From: Clostridiales bacterium UBA4644
GTDB lineage: Bacteria > Bacillota > Clostridia > Oscillospirales > Butyricicoccaceae
Assembly (NCBI GenBank): GCA_002405755.1
Contig: DHMK01000015.1
Location: 1 to 22,468 of the forward strand
Length of the DNA stretch: 22,468 nt
Direction: 5' to 3'
Translations under genes and position numbers: made by a program
The notes under the pieces: generated by a model
What the model was told of the DNA's origin: nothing
The model's database searches: none
The model's input: the letters and a program-made list of their open reading frames with translations, nothing else
Part shown: positions 1 through 6,649 of the stretch, in pieces
Numbering within the stretch: the stretch's first letter is position 1
Layout of the letters: the number at the start of each line of letters is the position of its first letter

Positions 1-20
1 AACTAAAGCAAAATAAGCGC

Positions 21-56
21 AAAAGTCCCCCGCAAGACGAGCTTGCGGGGGGACTT
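21..56 (-). terminator. Intrinsic terminator, second of a tandem pair after the grd operon
   Basis: A GC-rich hairpin has arms at 23-36 and 42-56, with one extra G in the second arm and loop ACGAG. On the minus strand it is followed by TTTT. It lies beyond the terminator at 84-115 and probably backs it up. It could also serve a gene outside the window. Confidence 0.6.
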
Positions 57-83
57 CCTCTTCCCATTGGCCGATCTTCATGC

Positions 84-115
84 AAAAAGCGCGTCCCGCA
101 CAGGGGACGCGCTTT
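84..115 (-). terminator. Intrinsic terminator of the glycine reductase operon
   Basis: Perfect 12-bp arms at 86-97 and 104-115 enclose a 6-base loop. Read on the minus strand, the stem runs into TTTTTGC. It sits 25 bases after the stop of the last gene of the grd operon. Confidence 0.75.
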
Positions 116-139
116 GCTTTGTTTTTGCTTTGCCTTGCT

Positions 140-430
140 TCAGCCCAAAACGACCTCTACGGCTTCCTCCGGAAGGAAGACGCCCTGCATATCGTATTTG
201 TTGAAGCCGCCATAGTCCTTCAGGGCCCGGCCCTCCAGGAAATAGCTGCGGATGAAGCGCTTGCCGTCCACGCAGGTCCAGTTTTCCCCGTCCCAGACAT
301 GGCCGTCTTCATCGGCGGTCTTTGCCTTGAGCTTCAGATCCACCTGGCGGTTGTGGTTGGCCATCAGGTCGATCAGCTCCGCCGTGGAGAGATCCTTCTC
401 CACCTTTTCCACCCGGTCATAAACCTTCAT
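140..430 (-). CDS. Uncharacterised 96-residue protein, last gene of the glycine reductase operon
   Basis: I do not recognise this protein. The ATG is 12 bases after the grdD stop and has a good Shine-Dalgarno site (GAGGAGG) about 8 bases upstream; the operon terminator follows directly. The sequence shows an N-terminal amphipathic, probably helical part (residues 1-35, many K/E/D), then an aromatic, glycine-rich part (residues 43-80) with the motif HVWDGENWTCVDGKRF and a single cysteine (about residue 53). There is no signal peptide, membrane segment, CxxC or other metal motif, so it is probably soluble and cytoplasmic. Spacing and its own SD say it is translated with GrdCD, so a role in glycine reductase assembly, protein C function or acetyl-phosphate handling is possible (inference only). 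The reading frame is clean and codon use resembles its neighbours. Confidence 0.85.
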   Translation of the reverse strand: MKVYDRVEKVEKDLSTAELIDLMANHNRQVDLKLKAKTADEDGHVWDGENWTCVDGKRFIRSYFLEGRALKDYGGFNKYDMQGVFLPEEAVEVVLG

Positions 431-442
431 GGCGCGCCCTCC

Positions 443-1594
443 TCAGCCGATATAGCCCGCCGCCTTCAGCAGCTGGCTGGCCTTTTCCAGATTGGCCTCG
501 CTCATCATGACCAGCGGGCCGGTGCAGCCCATGCCGGTCTCGGCATAGATCCCATTTTTCCAGAGCACCTTGGCGGCGTCCTCCAGATCCATGACCTCGA
601 TGCCGGGGATGCTGGCGGTGCAGGGCTCTGCCGGCGGGCACTTCACTTCCTCCTCCGCCTCGGCGGGCTTGGAAGCGGCCTTGCGGGCGGCCAGGAGCTT
701 GCTCAGACCGGCCTTTTCCGCCGCAGCAAACTCCCGCTTCGCCACCTCGAAGATCTTGCCCCGCACCAGCTGCGCCGCATATTCCAGCGCATTGGCGATC
801 AGCGGCGCGCCGGAGGCCCGGGAGATGATCAGGATCAGCTTGTCATAATCCATGCCGATGCCGGGGCCATAGCCGTAGCCGGTGGCCTCAAAGCTGCCGC
901 CGGTGGTATAGGCGCTCATCATTTTGATCATCACGTTTCCGGTCAGGCTGTCCATGACCATCACGTCGGGCGTGCCCTGCAGCACATCGTTGCCGCGCAT
1001 GACTGCGCCGCCGTCGGCCCGGGCGGAGGTGGCCCAATGCAGGTCATAGCCGCCCTCCCGCAGCTGATTCAGCGCCATTTCCGTCTGCCGCGCGCCGTCC
1101 ACATTCAAAATGCCCACGGTGGGCTGTGCGACGCCGCAGGCCTTGGCAGCGATCACGCCGTAGATGGCGTTTTTGATCATGCCCTCGATGCGGTCGGCAC
1201 TGGAGGTGCCGGTGGTGGTGGCCACAAACATTTCCTTGCCGCGGGCAGGCGTAATGACCCGGCCCACGGTGGAGACCCCGATGGGGAAGGGGAAATGCAT
1301 GGTGACGGCGCCGTCCACCTCTCCCTTCTCCACCATTTCCTCCATCTTCTTATGGCCCTCATCGTCGTTGGCCACATGGATAGTGGTAACGCCCTCTGCC
1401 TCCAGAGAGCCGATATAATAGACCTCCACGCCCCGCTTTGCGGCCATCAGCGCGGCCTGCATGGCGTTTTCCTCGCCGTGCTCGCTGCCCATGCCCGTCA
1501 GAGCGATCTTCGGGCGGACGCCGAAGCTGCCGGATTCCAGCCCCTCGGCCATCTGCAGGAAGGTCTTTGCAATGGTTTTTTCCAGATTACTCAT
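443..1594 (-). CDS. grdD: Glycine reductase protein C, alpha subunit (GrdD)
   Basis: 383 residues. With GrdC it forms protein C, which takes the carboxymethyl-selenoether made on selenoprotein A and releases acetyl phosphate by phosphorolysis of an acetyl-enzyme. The fold is related to phosphate acyltransferases of the PlsX/Pta type (family knowledge). Residues 1-310 form the catalytic body, with a glycine-rich stretch GYGYGPGIGMD near 245-255. A charged Ala/Lys/Glu linker (about 300-322) leads to a C-terminal segment containing GMGCTGPLV. Its Cys357 corresponds to the cysteine reported to carry the acetyl group in GrdD of Eubacterium acidaminophilum (Cys359 there, from memory). The ATG is preceded by GGGAGG at 7 bases. 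It starts 15 bases after the grdC stop and is followed at 12 bases by the small unknown gene. Confidence 0.95.
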   Translation of the reverse strand: MSNLEKTIAKTFLQMAEGLESGSFGVRPKIALTGMGSEHGEENAMQAALMAAKRGVEVYYIGSLEAEGVTTIHVANDDEGHKKMEEMVEKGEVDGAVTMHFPFPIGVSTVGRVITPARGKEMFVATTTGTSSADRIEGMIKNAIYGVIAAKACGVAQPTVGILNVDGARQTEMALNQLREGGYDLHWATSARADGGAVMRGNDVLQGTPDVMVMDSLTGNVMIKMMSAYTTGGSFEATGYGYGPGIGMDYDKLILIISRASGAPLIANALEYAAQLVRGKIFEVAKREFAAAEKAGLSKLLAARKAASKPAEAEEEVKCPPAEPCTASIPGIEVMDLEDAAKVLWKNGIYAETGMGCTGPLVMMSEANLEKASQLLKAAGYIG

Positions 1595-1609
1595 GATGCG
1601 GCCTCCCGA

Positions 1610-3160
1610 TCATTCCGCCTGCGCCATCAGCATGGCGGCAAAGTCCTTCATGGCCTTGGCGATCATGCCCTTCACTTCTTCCTCGCTGACGCCGGTCTCC
1701 GCCTTCTCCGCGCCGGAATTGGTCTGCAGCACGAAGGAAACGCCGTCGAACAGGTTGGTCATGCGGCCCAGGAACAGGGAGCCCTTGCCGATGATCATGG
1801 CGCGATGCACCTTGCCCGCCAGAATATCCTCCCGGGCAAAGCCCAGATAAGGCACGCCGGAGGGGATATGGCCCTGGGTGGGCGCCCAGCCGGTGAGACC
1901 GTGCTTCACGGGGAAGGTGGCCAGATCGGCCTTCTGCAGATCGCCCCGCTTGACGGCCAGCGCCGCGATCATTTTATAGTTTGCCAGCGGCACATCGCCT
2001 GCGCCGGCGGGCTTGGTGATGTCGGGGTTCTGCATCTCGGGAGAGAACTTGTCGATATCGGTGACCTTCAATCCGGCGCGATCCAGCGGATCGGTGACCA
2101 GAGAGCCGATGACGTTCTGCGGCGCGGAGCCGGTGCCCACGGTGTGGCGGCCCAGGATGCTCAGGTTGAACTCGGGGCTGACGCCGTCGTCCTGAGTTAT
2201 GACCACGGCAAAGCCGCCGATCATATCCTCCAGCGCGGGCAGGCCCTTCTTCACATGGTCCTTGCCGTTCATGCCCAGCTTGGCGGTGCAGCCGCCGGCG
2301 GTGACCATAACGGTCTTATAAGCGCCTGCCGCAACCAGAGAGGCCGCCTCCACGATGGCGTGGGCGGGGCCGGCGCAGAAGCCGCGGGTATCGGAGCCGG
2401 TAGCGCCGGTAAGGCCGGCGATCTCCGCCGCCGCCTTGGCAAAGTTGCCGCCGCCGCGCTGGTTCATGTCGCCGCAGGCCTCCTCGGCGCAGTCGATGAC
2501 ATATTCCACATCAGACTTCTGGATGCCGGTGTTCTTGACGGCGTGGAGCATGGCCAGCACGGAAGACGCCTTGGACACCATATTCTCCAGCATCACATGG
2601 GCGGACAGGTTGATATCGATATCATGGGCGCGGTTGACGCAGCCCACCAGCTTGCCGTTGTGATACAGCGGCTCGGCGTGCTCTTCCCTGACGAAATGCT
2701 CCACGGCGGAAAGCTCCACGCCCTCGGTAACGCGGGCAAGGATGCTCTCGTCCAGGATCTCGTTCTGCGCCAGGGCGGGCTTGTGGGCGGCCACGAAGTC
2801 CCGATCCAGCTTGACCAGATCAAACACGTCGCAGGCCTGCATCAGCAGCAGGAACTCTTCCTGGGGCATCATCTGGCCGAACTTGCCGTAGCGGGCGTTG
2901 ACCTCGCAGGTCTTGTCGTACCAGGGCTGGGGGATCTGTGCCAGCTCGTCGGGGGTCTTGTTGCCGATGTAGACCTGGTTGGGCCAATAGGCCAGCGCCT
3001 GGTCAAAGGTGCGGAGATGAGCGGGCAGCTCCTTCAGATATTCGCTCTCCGGGTTCACGATGCGCTCCGTGGTCTGGGTGGTGCCGTTCCACAGGACCAT
3101 ATCGGGGGTGTGGGCCAGAATATAGCTGGCGCCCTTGATTACACTTTTCAATTCGTCCAC
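1610..3160 (-). CDS. grdC: Glycine reductase protein C, beta subunit (GrdC)
   Basis: 516 residues, beta subunit of protein C, a FabH/thiolase-like fold acting with GrdD to turn the carboxymethyl group on selenoprotein A into acetyl phosphate. Diagnostic motifs include VIKGASYILAHTPDMV at the N-terminus and GSDTRGFCAGPAHAIVEAA around 255-273; Cys262 is the likely thiolase-type nucleophile (inference from the fold). The start is not certain. GTG at 3158-3160 follows an in-frame stop upstream and has only a weak, close AAAGG. A TTG three codons further in (giving MKSVIKG...) better matches family N-termini and has AGGT about 10 bases upstream. It lies 106 bases after grdA, separated by a GC-rich hairpin. 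Confidence 0.95.
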   Translation of the reverse strand: MDELKSVIKGASYILAHTPDMVLWNGTTQTTERIVNPESEYLKELPAHLRTFDQALAYWPNQVYIGNKTPDELAQIPQPWYDKTCEVNARYGKFGQMMPQEEFLLLMQACDVFDLVKLDRDFVAAHKPALAQNEILDESILARVTEGVELSAVEHFVREEHAEPLYHNGKLVGCVNRAHDIDINLSAHVMLENMVSKASSVLAMLHAVKNTGIQKSDVEYVIDCAEEACGDMNQRGGGNFAKAAAEIAGLTGATGSDTRGFCAGPAHAIVEAASLVAAGAYKTVMVTAGGCTAKLGMNGKDHVKKGLPALEDMIGGFAVVITQDDGVSPEFNLSILGRHTVGTGSAPQNVIGSLVTDPLDRAGLKVTDIDKFSPEMQNPDITKPAGAGDVPLANYKMIAALAVKRGDLQKADLATFPVKHGLTGWAPTQGHIPSGVPYLGFAREDILAGKVHRAMIIGKGSLFLGRMTNLFDGVSFVLQTNSGAEKAETGVSEEEVKGMIAKAMKDFAAMLMAQAE

Positions 3161-3233
3161 GACCTTTCGTTTATCAGTTGATCAATTTTGCTCAGACAGC
3201 TTGAAGAAGGGATCTTCCGGAAAAATCAACGGC

Positions 3234-3257
3234 GGGGCGGCGGAAACCCGCCGCCCC
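3234..3257 (-). other. Intercistronic GC-rich hairpin between grdA and grdC
   Basis: A perfect 10-bp stem of only G and C has arms at 3234-3243 and 3248-3257 and a 4-base loop. It lies just after the grdA stop. On the minus strand a short T run (GATTTTTCC) begins several bases after the stem, too far for an efficient terminator. It may act as a partial attenuator or as a 3' stabiliser for the upstream grdA message. Confidence 0.6.
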
Positions 3258-3266
3258 GGAGCTTGG

Positions 3267-3746
3267 TCATTCGCCCAAGTACTTGCAGTATTGCTCGCGG
3301 ATGCTGCTCATTTCGTTGATGATATCATCAACATCCAGAACCATCTCCATCATGGAGACCTGCTCGTCGTAGACAGCCTCATCGAACTCAGCCTTTACTT
3401 CAGGCTCGCACACGTGGTAAACCGTGAGTCCCAACTGGACTCCTGTCAACGGACCGGCAAAGGTGGGGTCACCGTTGGTGACCGTCTCAGCAGCGAGACC
3501 GGCCGCTTCGCCCTCAGCCGCGCCCAGCAGAACGACAACGTTCTCGGGACCGTACTGTTCGGCAAAGTCCTTGACTCTCTTCTGATTTTCCAGATCCATT
3601 GCACCAGCGGCAGTTCAGACGAAGCACTCCGTCGAGGAGAAAACAACTTCGGCTCCGGCAGACTCGGCGCACGCCGCAATAGCGGGACCGGGGATGCCGT
3701 CACGGTCGCCGATGATGACGACCTTCTTGCCCTTCAAGATGCTCAT
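3267..3746 (-). CDS. grdA: Glycine reductase selenoprotein A (GrdA), selenocysteine at residue 44
   Basis: 159 residues when the in-frame TGA at 3615-3617 is read as selenocysteine. Selenoprotein A carries the carboxymethyl group from protein B to protein C as a Se-carboxymethyl-selenoether; its oxidised form is reduced by thioredoxin. The sequence around the TGA translates to CFVUTAAGAMDLENQ, the diagnostic GrdA context, with Cys41 and Sec44 forming the redox pair; Sec is also residue 44 in the E. acidaminophilum protein (from memory). The ATG at 3744-3746 (MSILKGKKVVIIGDRDG) has GGAGG 7 bases upstream. The start at Met50 offered by simple ORF calling is wrong because it omits the active site. 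A short stem (TCTG/CAGA, 3581-3594) about 20 bases after the TGA is a weak SECIS candidate. The gene lies 73 bases after trxA. Confidence 0.97.
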
Positions 3747-3819
3747 GTCTTATCCTCCTTCTTCAAGATTTATAGCAAGGCTCGCGCCTGACTATATGAA
3801 ATAATGGGAGTCCTGCCGC

Positions 3820-4137
3820 TCAGCAGTACTTCTTGATCATGGCCTCCACGTTCTCCGGCGTGGCATCGTCCTTGACGCAGCTGTCGATCATAGCGCCGTT
3901 TTCATAGATGGCGATGACGGGCAGACCCATGATCTTCTGGCCGATGGCCAGGCGGCGGGCTTTGGTGGTGTTCAGCGCGCAGAACTTGATCTTGTCGCCG
4001 TAGGTCTCGGCAAAGGCATGCACATGGGGCATCAGCGCGGCGCAGGGAACGCAGCCGTCGCCATAGAAATCCACCAGGATCTTGCCCGGGGCCTGCAGCA
4101 CTTCCGCCTCAAAGGTATTCTTGTCCAGTTCCAGCAT
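3820..4137 (-). CDS. trxA: Thioredoxin of the glycine reductase system
   Basis: 105 residues, single thioredoxin fold, cytoplasmic, no signal peptide. The active site is GCVPC (Cys29, Cys32) rather than the usual WCGPC: the tryptophan is replaced by glycine and the dipeptide is Val-Pro. The cis-proline region LPVIAIY is present. Thioredoxins from glycine-fermenting anaerobes are known to have such altered sites. Its job is to pass electrons from TrxB to selenoprotein A, encoded next. The ATG has AAGGAG about 9 bases upstream. It lies 38 bases after trxB and 73 before grdA. A C-terminal cysteine ends the protein. Confidence 0.93.
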   Translation of the reverse strand: MLELDKNTFEAEVLQAPGKILVDFYGDGCVPCAALMPHVHAFAETYGDKIKFCALNTTKARRLAIGQKIMGLPVIAIYENGAMIDSCVKDDATPENVEAMIKKYC

Positions 4138-4175
4138 AATACGTATCTCCTTTTACATCTGATTTATTTTTGTGT

Positions 4176-5114
4176 TTATTTTTTCTCAGAGATAAACTTT
4201 TCCGCCTGCATGGCGGCGATGGCGCCGTCGGCGCAGGCCGTGACCACCTGCCGCAGGGACTTGACGCGGATATCGCCGGCGGCATAAACGCCCTCCAGGT
4301 TGGTATGCATATCGGCGTCGGTGACGATATAGCCTCGATCCATGTCCAGCATACCCTCAAACAGAGCGGAATTGGGATTGTAGCCAATGAAGCCAAACAG
4401 GCCGAAGATGCCATCGTCGGGATCGGCGTCGATGCGGGTCAGCTCGCCGGTCTTGACATTTTTGACCACCATATAGCTCATGAGCTCGTCGCCGCCCACT
4501 TCGTCCACAACGGTGTCCCACATAAAGTGCAGCTTGGGGTTCTTGAAGGCCTTCTCCTGGATGGACTTGGCCGCCCGCAGCTCGTTGCGGCGATGGATGA
4601 TGGTGACCTTGCGGGCAAACTTGGTGAGATACATGGCCTCCTCCACGGCAGAATCGCCGCCGCCAACCACATAGACCTCAAAGTCCTCAAAAAACGCTGC
4701 ATCGCAGGTGGCGCAGAAGGAGATGCCCTTGCCGATATACTTGCCTTCGTTCTTGCAGCCGATGGGCTTGGGGAAGGCGCCGGTGGCGATGATCACCGCG
4801 CGGGCCAGATATTCGCCCTTCAGGCCGATGAGCTTCTTCACCTCGCCGGAAAGCTCCACGCTCTTGATGGTGTCGCTGGCCCGCTGCGCGCCGAAATGCT
4901 CCGTCTGCTTGGTCATGCGTTCGATCAGGCTGCGGCCGGAATCGCCCTCCACGCCGCCGGGATAGTTTTCGATCTCATCGGTAATGGCGATCTGGCCGCC
5001 GTCCTGGCCCTTTTCGATGATCAGGGTGTCCAGGCGGGCGCGGCCGGCATAAAGCCCGGCAGTCAGGCCGGCAGGACCTGCGCCCAGAACGATCACGTCA
5101 TAAATCTTGTCCAT
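4176..5114 (-). CDS. trxB: Thioredoxin reductase (NADPH, FAD)
   Basis: 312 residues, the normal length for low-molecular-weight bacterial thioredoxin reductase. The N-terminal FAD motif is GAGPAG (11-16), the redox-active pair is CATC (134-137), the NADPH-binding motif GGGDSA lies at 151-156 with HRR at 174-176 (binding the 2'-phosphate), and a C-terminal FAD motif is AAGDIR. It moves electrons from NADPH to TrxA for glycine reduction. I chose the ATG at 5112-5114 (MDKIYDVIVLGAG) because AAGGAG lies about 9 bases upstream and it fits family N-termini. A longer version beginning 13 codons earlier has no ribosome site. A 208-base gap with a strong hairpin separates it from grdB. Confidence 0.96.
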   Translation of the reverse strand: MDKIYDVIVLGAGPAGLTAGLYAGRARLDTLIIEKGQDGGQIAITDEIENYPGGVEGDSGRSLIERMTKQTEHFGAQRASDTIKSVELSGEVKKLIGLKGEYLARAVIIATGAFPKPIGCKNEGKYIGKGISFCATCDAAFFEDFEVYVVGGGDSAVEEAMYLTKFARKVTIIHRRNELRAAKSIQEKAFKNPKLHFMWDTVVDEVGGDELMSYMVVKNVKTGELTRIDADPDDGIFGLFGFIGYNPNSALFEGMLDMDRGYIVTDADMHTNLEGVYAAGDIRVKSLRQVVTACADGAIAAMQAEKFISEKK

Positions 5115-5322
5115 GCAACTTCGCTCCTTACTATCACGATAAAAAATGATCATGGTTCATTACAGCTTTCCTTTTCGTCCGCCGCAAAGCAGACCGGGAA
5201 GACCCGGAGCCTTGTCCCAGCCTTCCCCGTCCGCTTTTTGCTTCGCAAGGGTCCGCTTTTTCGGAGGGTCCTCCCGGAGACCGCAGTCTCCGGGAGGGAT
5301 GAATCGCTTATCCGCCTGAGAA
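5115..5322 (-). other. grdB-trxB intercistronic region with a perfect 12-bp hairpin and an 11-base direct repeat
   Basis: The longest gap within the grd operon. A perfect inverted repeat (5270-5281 and 5286-5297, loop CGCA) lies 26 bases after the grdB stop. On the minus strand no T run follows it, so it is not a standard terminator. GTCCGCTTTTT (plus-strand reading) occurs twice, at 5229-5239 and 5251-5261, 22 bases apart. I found no convincing promoter or ORF. It probably separates the stability or level of the grdXEB and trxBA-grdACD message parts. Confidence 0.55.
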
Positions 5323-6627
5323 TCAAGCCTCGAAAATGGTCTGCTCCTTGATGGGAGTGGCCAGGGCTTCCAGAGCGCGGCTGACCAGCTTCTTCCGCAG
5401 GGCATATTCTTCCTCATGAGACAGGGCAGGGTTGCCCAGGGGATGAGGAATGGCGATGGTGGGAACGATCCGGTTGGCGCCCACCGTCATGGAGATCGGG
5501 GTGACCGTGCACATATGCACCACGGGGATGCCGGCACGCTCGATTTCTTTGACCATCGTTGCACCGCAACGCGTGCAGGTGCCTCAAGTGGAGGTCATGA
5601 TAACGGCATCGACGCCGGCTGCCAGCAGCTTCTTCGCGTAATCCGCAGCGAAGGCCTTGGCAGAAGCAACGGCGGTTCCATTACCAACAGTGGAGTAGAA
5701 GAAATCATAAAGCTTGCCGATCTTCCCCTCCCGCTCAAACTCGCGGAGCACGTCCACGGGCAGGACGCGGTTGGGATCCTCATTGGCATAGACAGGGTCA
5801 TAGCCGCCGTGGGCGGTCTCATACTTGTCAGAGGTCAGGCTCTGCACGCCGGCGATGTTGTATTCGCCATAGTGAGAGGCAGAAGAGGATTCAATGTGAT
5901 CCGGGTTGCCCTTGGGGACGATACCGCCGGAGGTGCACAGGGCGATGGTTGCCTTGGACAGATCCTTAACGGGGGGATTGGGGGGAACGCGGTCAAAGGA
6001 CGGCATGGGATATTCGGTAACGAAGGGCTTGCCGGCCAGCTTCTTCACCAGCATATCCACGGCGCGCTTTGCGCCCCGCTCCTTCTCGAAGAAGTTCACG
6101 CGGACGCCCATGTTCATATAGCCTTCCTCGCAGGAAGCGCCGATCTTCTCGCCCTTCATGATCTTCAGGGCCAGCTTAGCCATCACAGGAACGGCCTTGC
6201 GCATGCCAGCGGCGGAGTTGGCGGTGGCGACGATCATGACCTTGTTCTTCAGGTCTGCGCCGGGATTCTCTTCATACATACCGGTGAGCACGGGGATGCC
6301 CAGCTCTTCCTTGACAGCCGCGCAGATGTTGGCGCAGGCATAGCCGTAACGGCCGGCGTTGAAGGCGGGACCCGCGATGAACAGATCGGGCTTTTCGGCC
6401 TTGACCCATTCCAGGATCTGCGCCTTGGCGTCCTTCTCATGCTCTGCGAAGTAGGAGTCGCCGCAGATAATGGTCTTAACGATCTCCGCCTCGCCCTTCC
6501 AGGCCTGATTCAGGGCCATACCGGGGCCGACGAAGCCCTCCCGAAGCTCGGGAGCGATATGAGCCATTTCCTCGCCGCCGATCTGGGCGAAGAACTGGTT
6601 GATATAGTGTACGACACGATAGCTCAT
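5323..6627 (-). CDS. grdB: Glycine reductase protein B selenoprotein subunit (GrdB), selenocysteine at residue 348
   Basis: 434 residues when the in-frame TGA at 5584-5586 is read as selenocysteine. GrdB is the substrate-activating selenoprotein of protein B: with the pyruvoyl subunits made from GrdE it takes glycine as a Schiff base, and its selenolate receives the activated carboxymethyl group for transfer to selenoprotein A. Around the TGA the translation is MTSTUGTCTRCGATM, giving the UxxCxxC motif (Sec348, Cys351, Cys354) typical of glycine/sarcosine/betaine reductase B subunits. The same frame continues without a break for 86 residues after it. The ATG at 6625-6627 (MSYRVVHYINQFFAQIGGEE) has AGGAGG 7 bases upstream. 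The gene follows grdE by 22 bases. Simple ORF calling splits it in two. Confidence 0.97.
5560..5577 (-). other. Possible SECIS hairpin just after the grdB selenocysteine codon
   Basis: Starting 6 bases after the UGA, TGCAC and GTGCA can pair. Within the loop a further GC/GC pairing is possible if one G is bulged, leaving a GTT apical loop. Bacterial SelB recognises a short stem-loop with a bulged G or U close downstream of the UGA, so this is a fair candidate, judged by eye only. Confidence 0.4.
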
Positions 6628-6649
6628 GGTGTTTCCTCCTTTCCTTTCG

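Noticed and set aside
80..3181. A 1033-codon open frame on the plus strand opposite grdD, grdC and the 96-residue gene
   Set aside because: It mirrors genuine genes with strong family motifs on the other strand. The frame is open only because of GC-rich codon use; its translation is low-complexity (many His, Gly, Leu) without domains or a ribosome site.
5584..5586. Nonsense mutation splitting grdB into two genes
   Set aside because: The UGA is in the conserved UxxCxxC context, the frame continues with family sequence, and the Sec machinery is encoded nearby.
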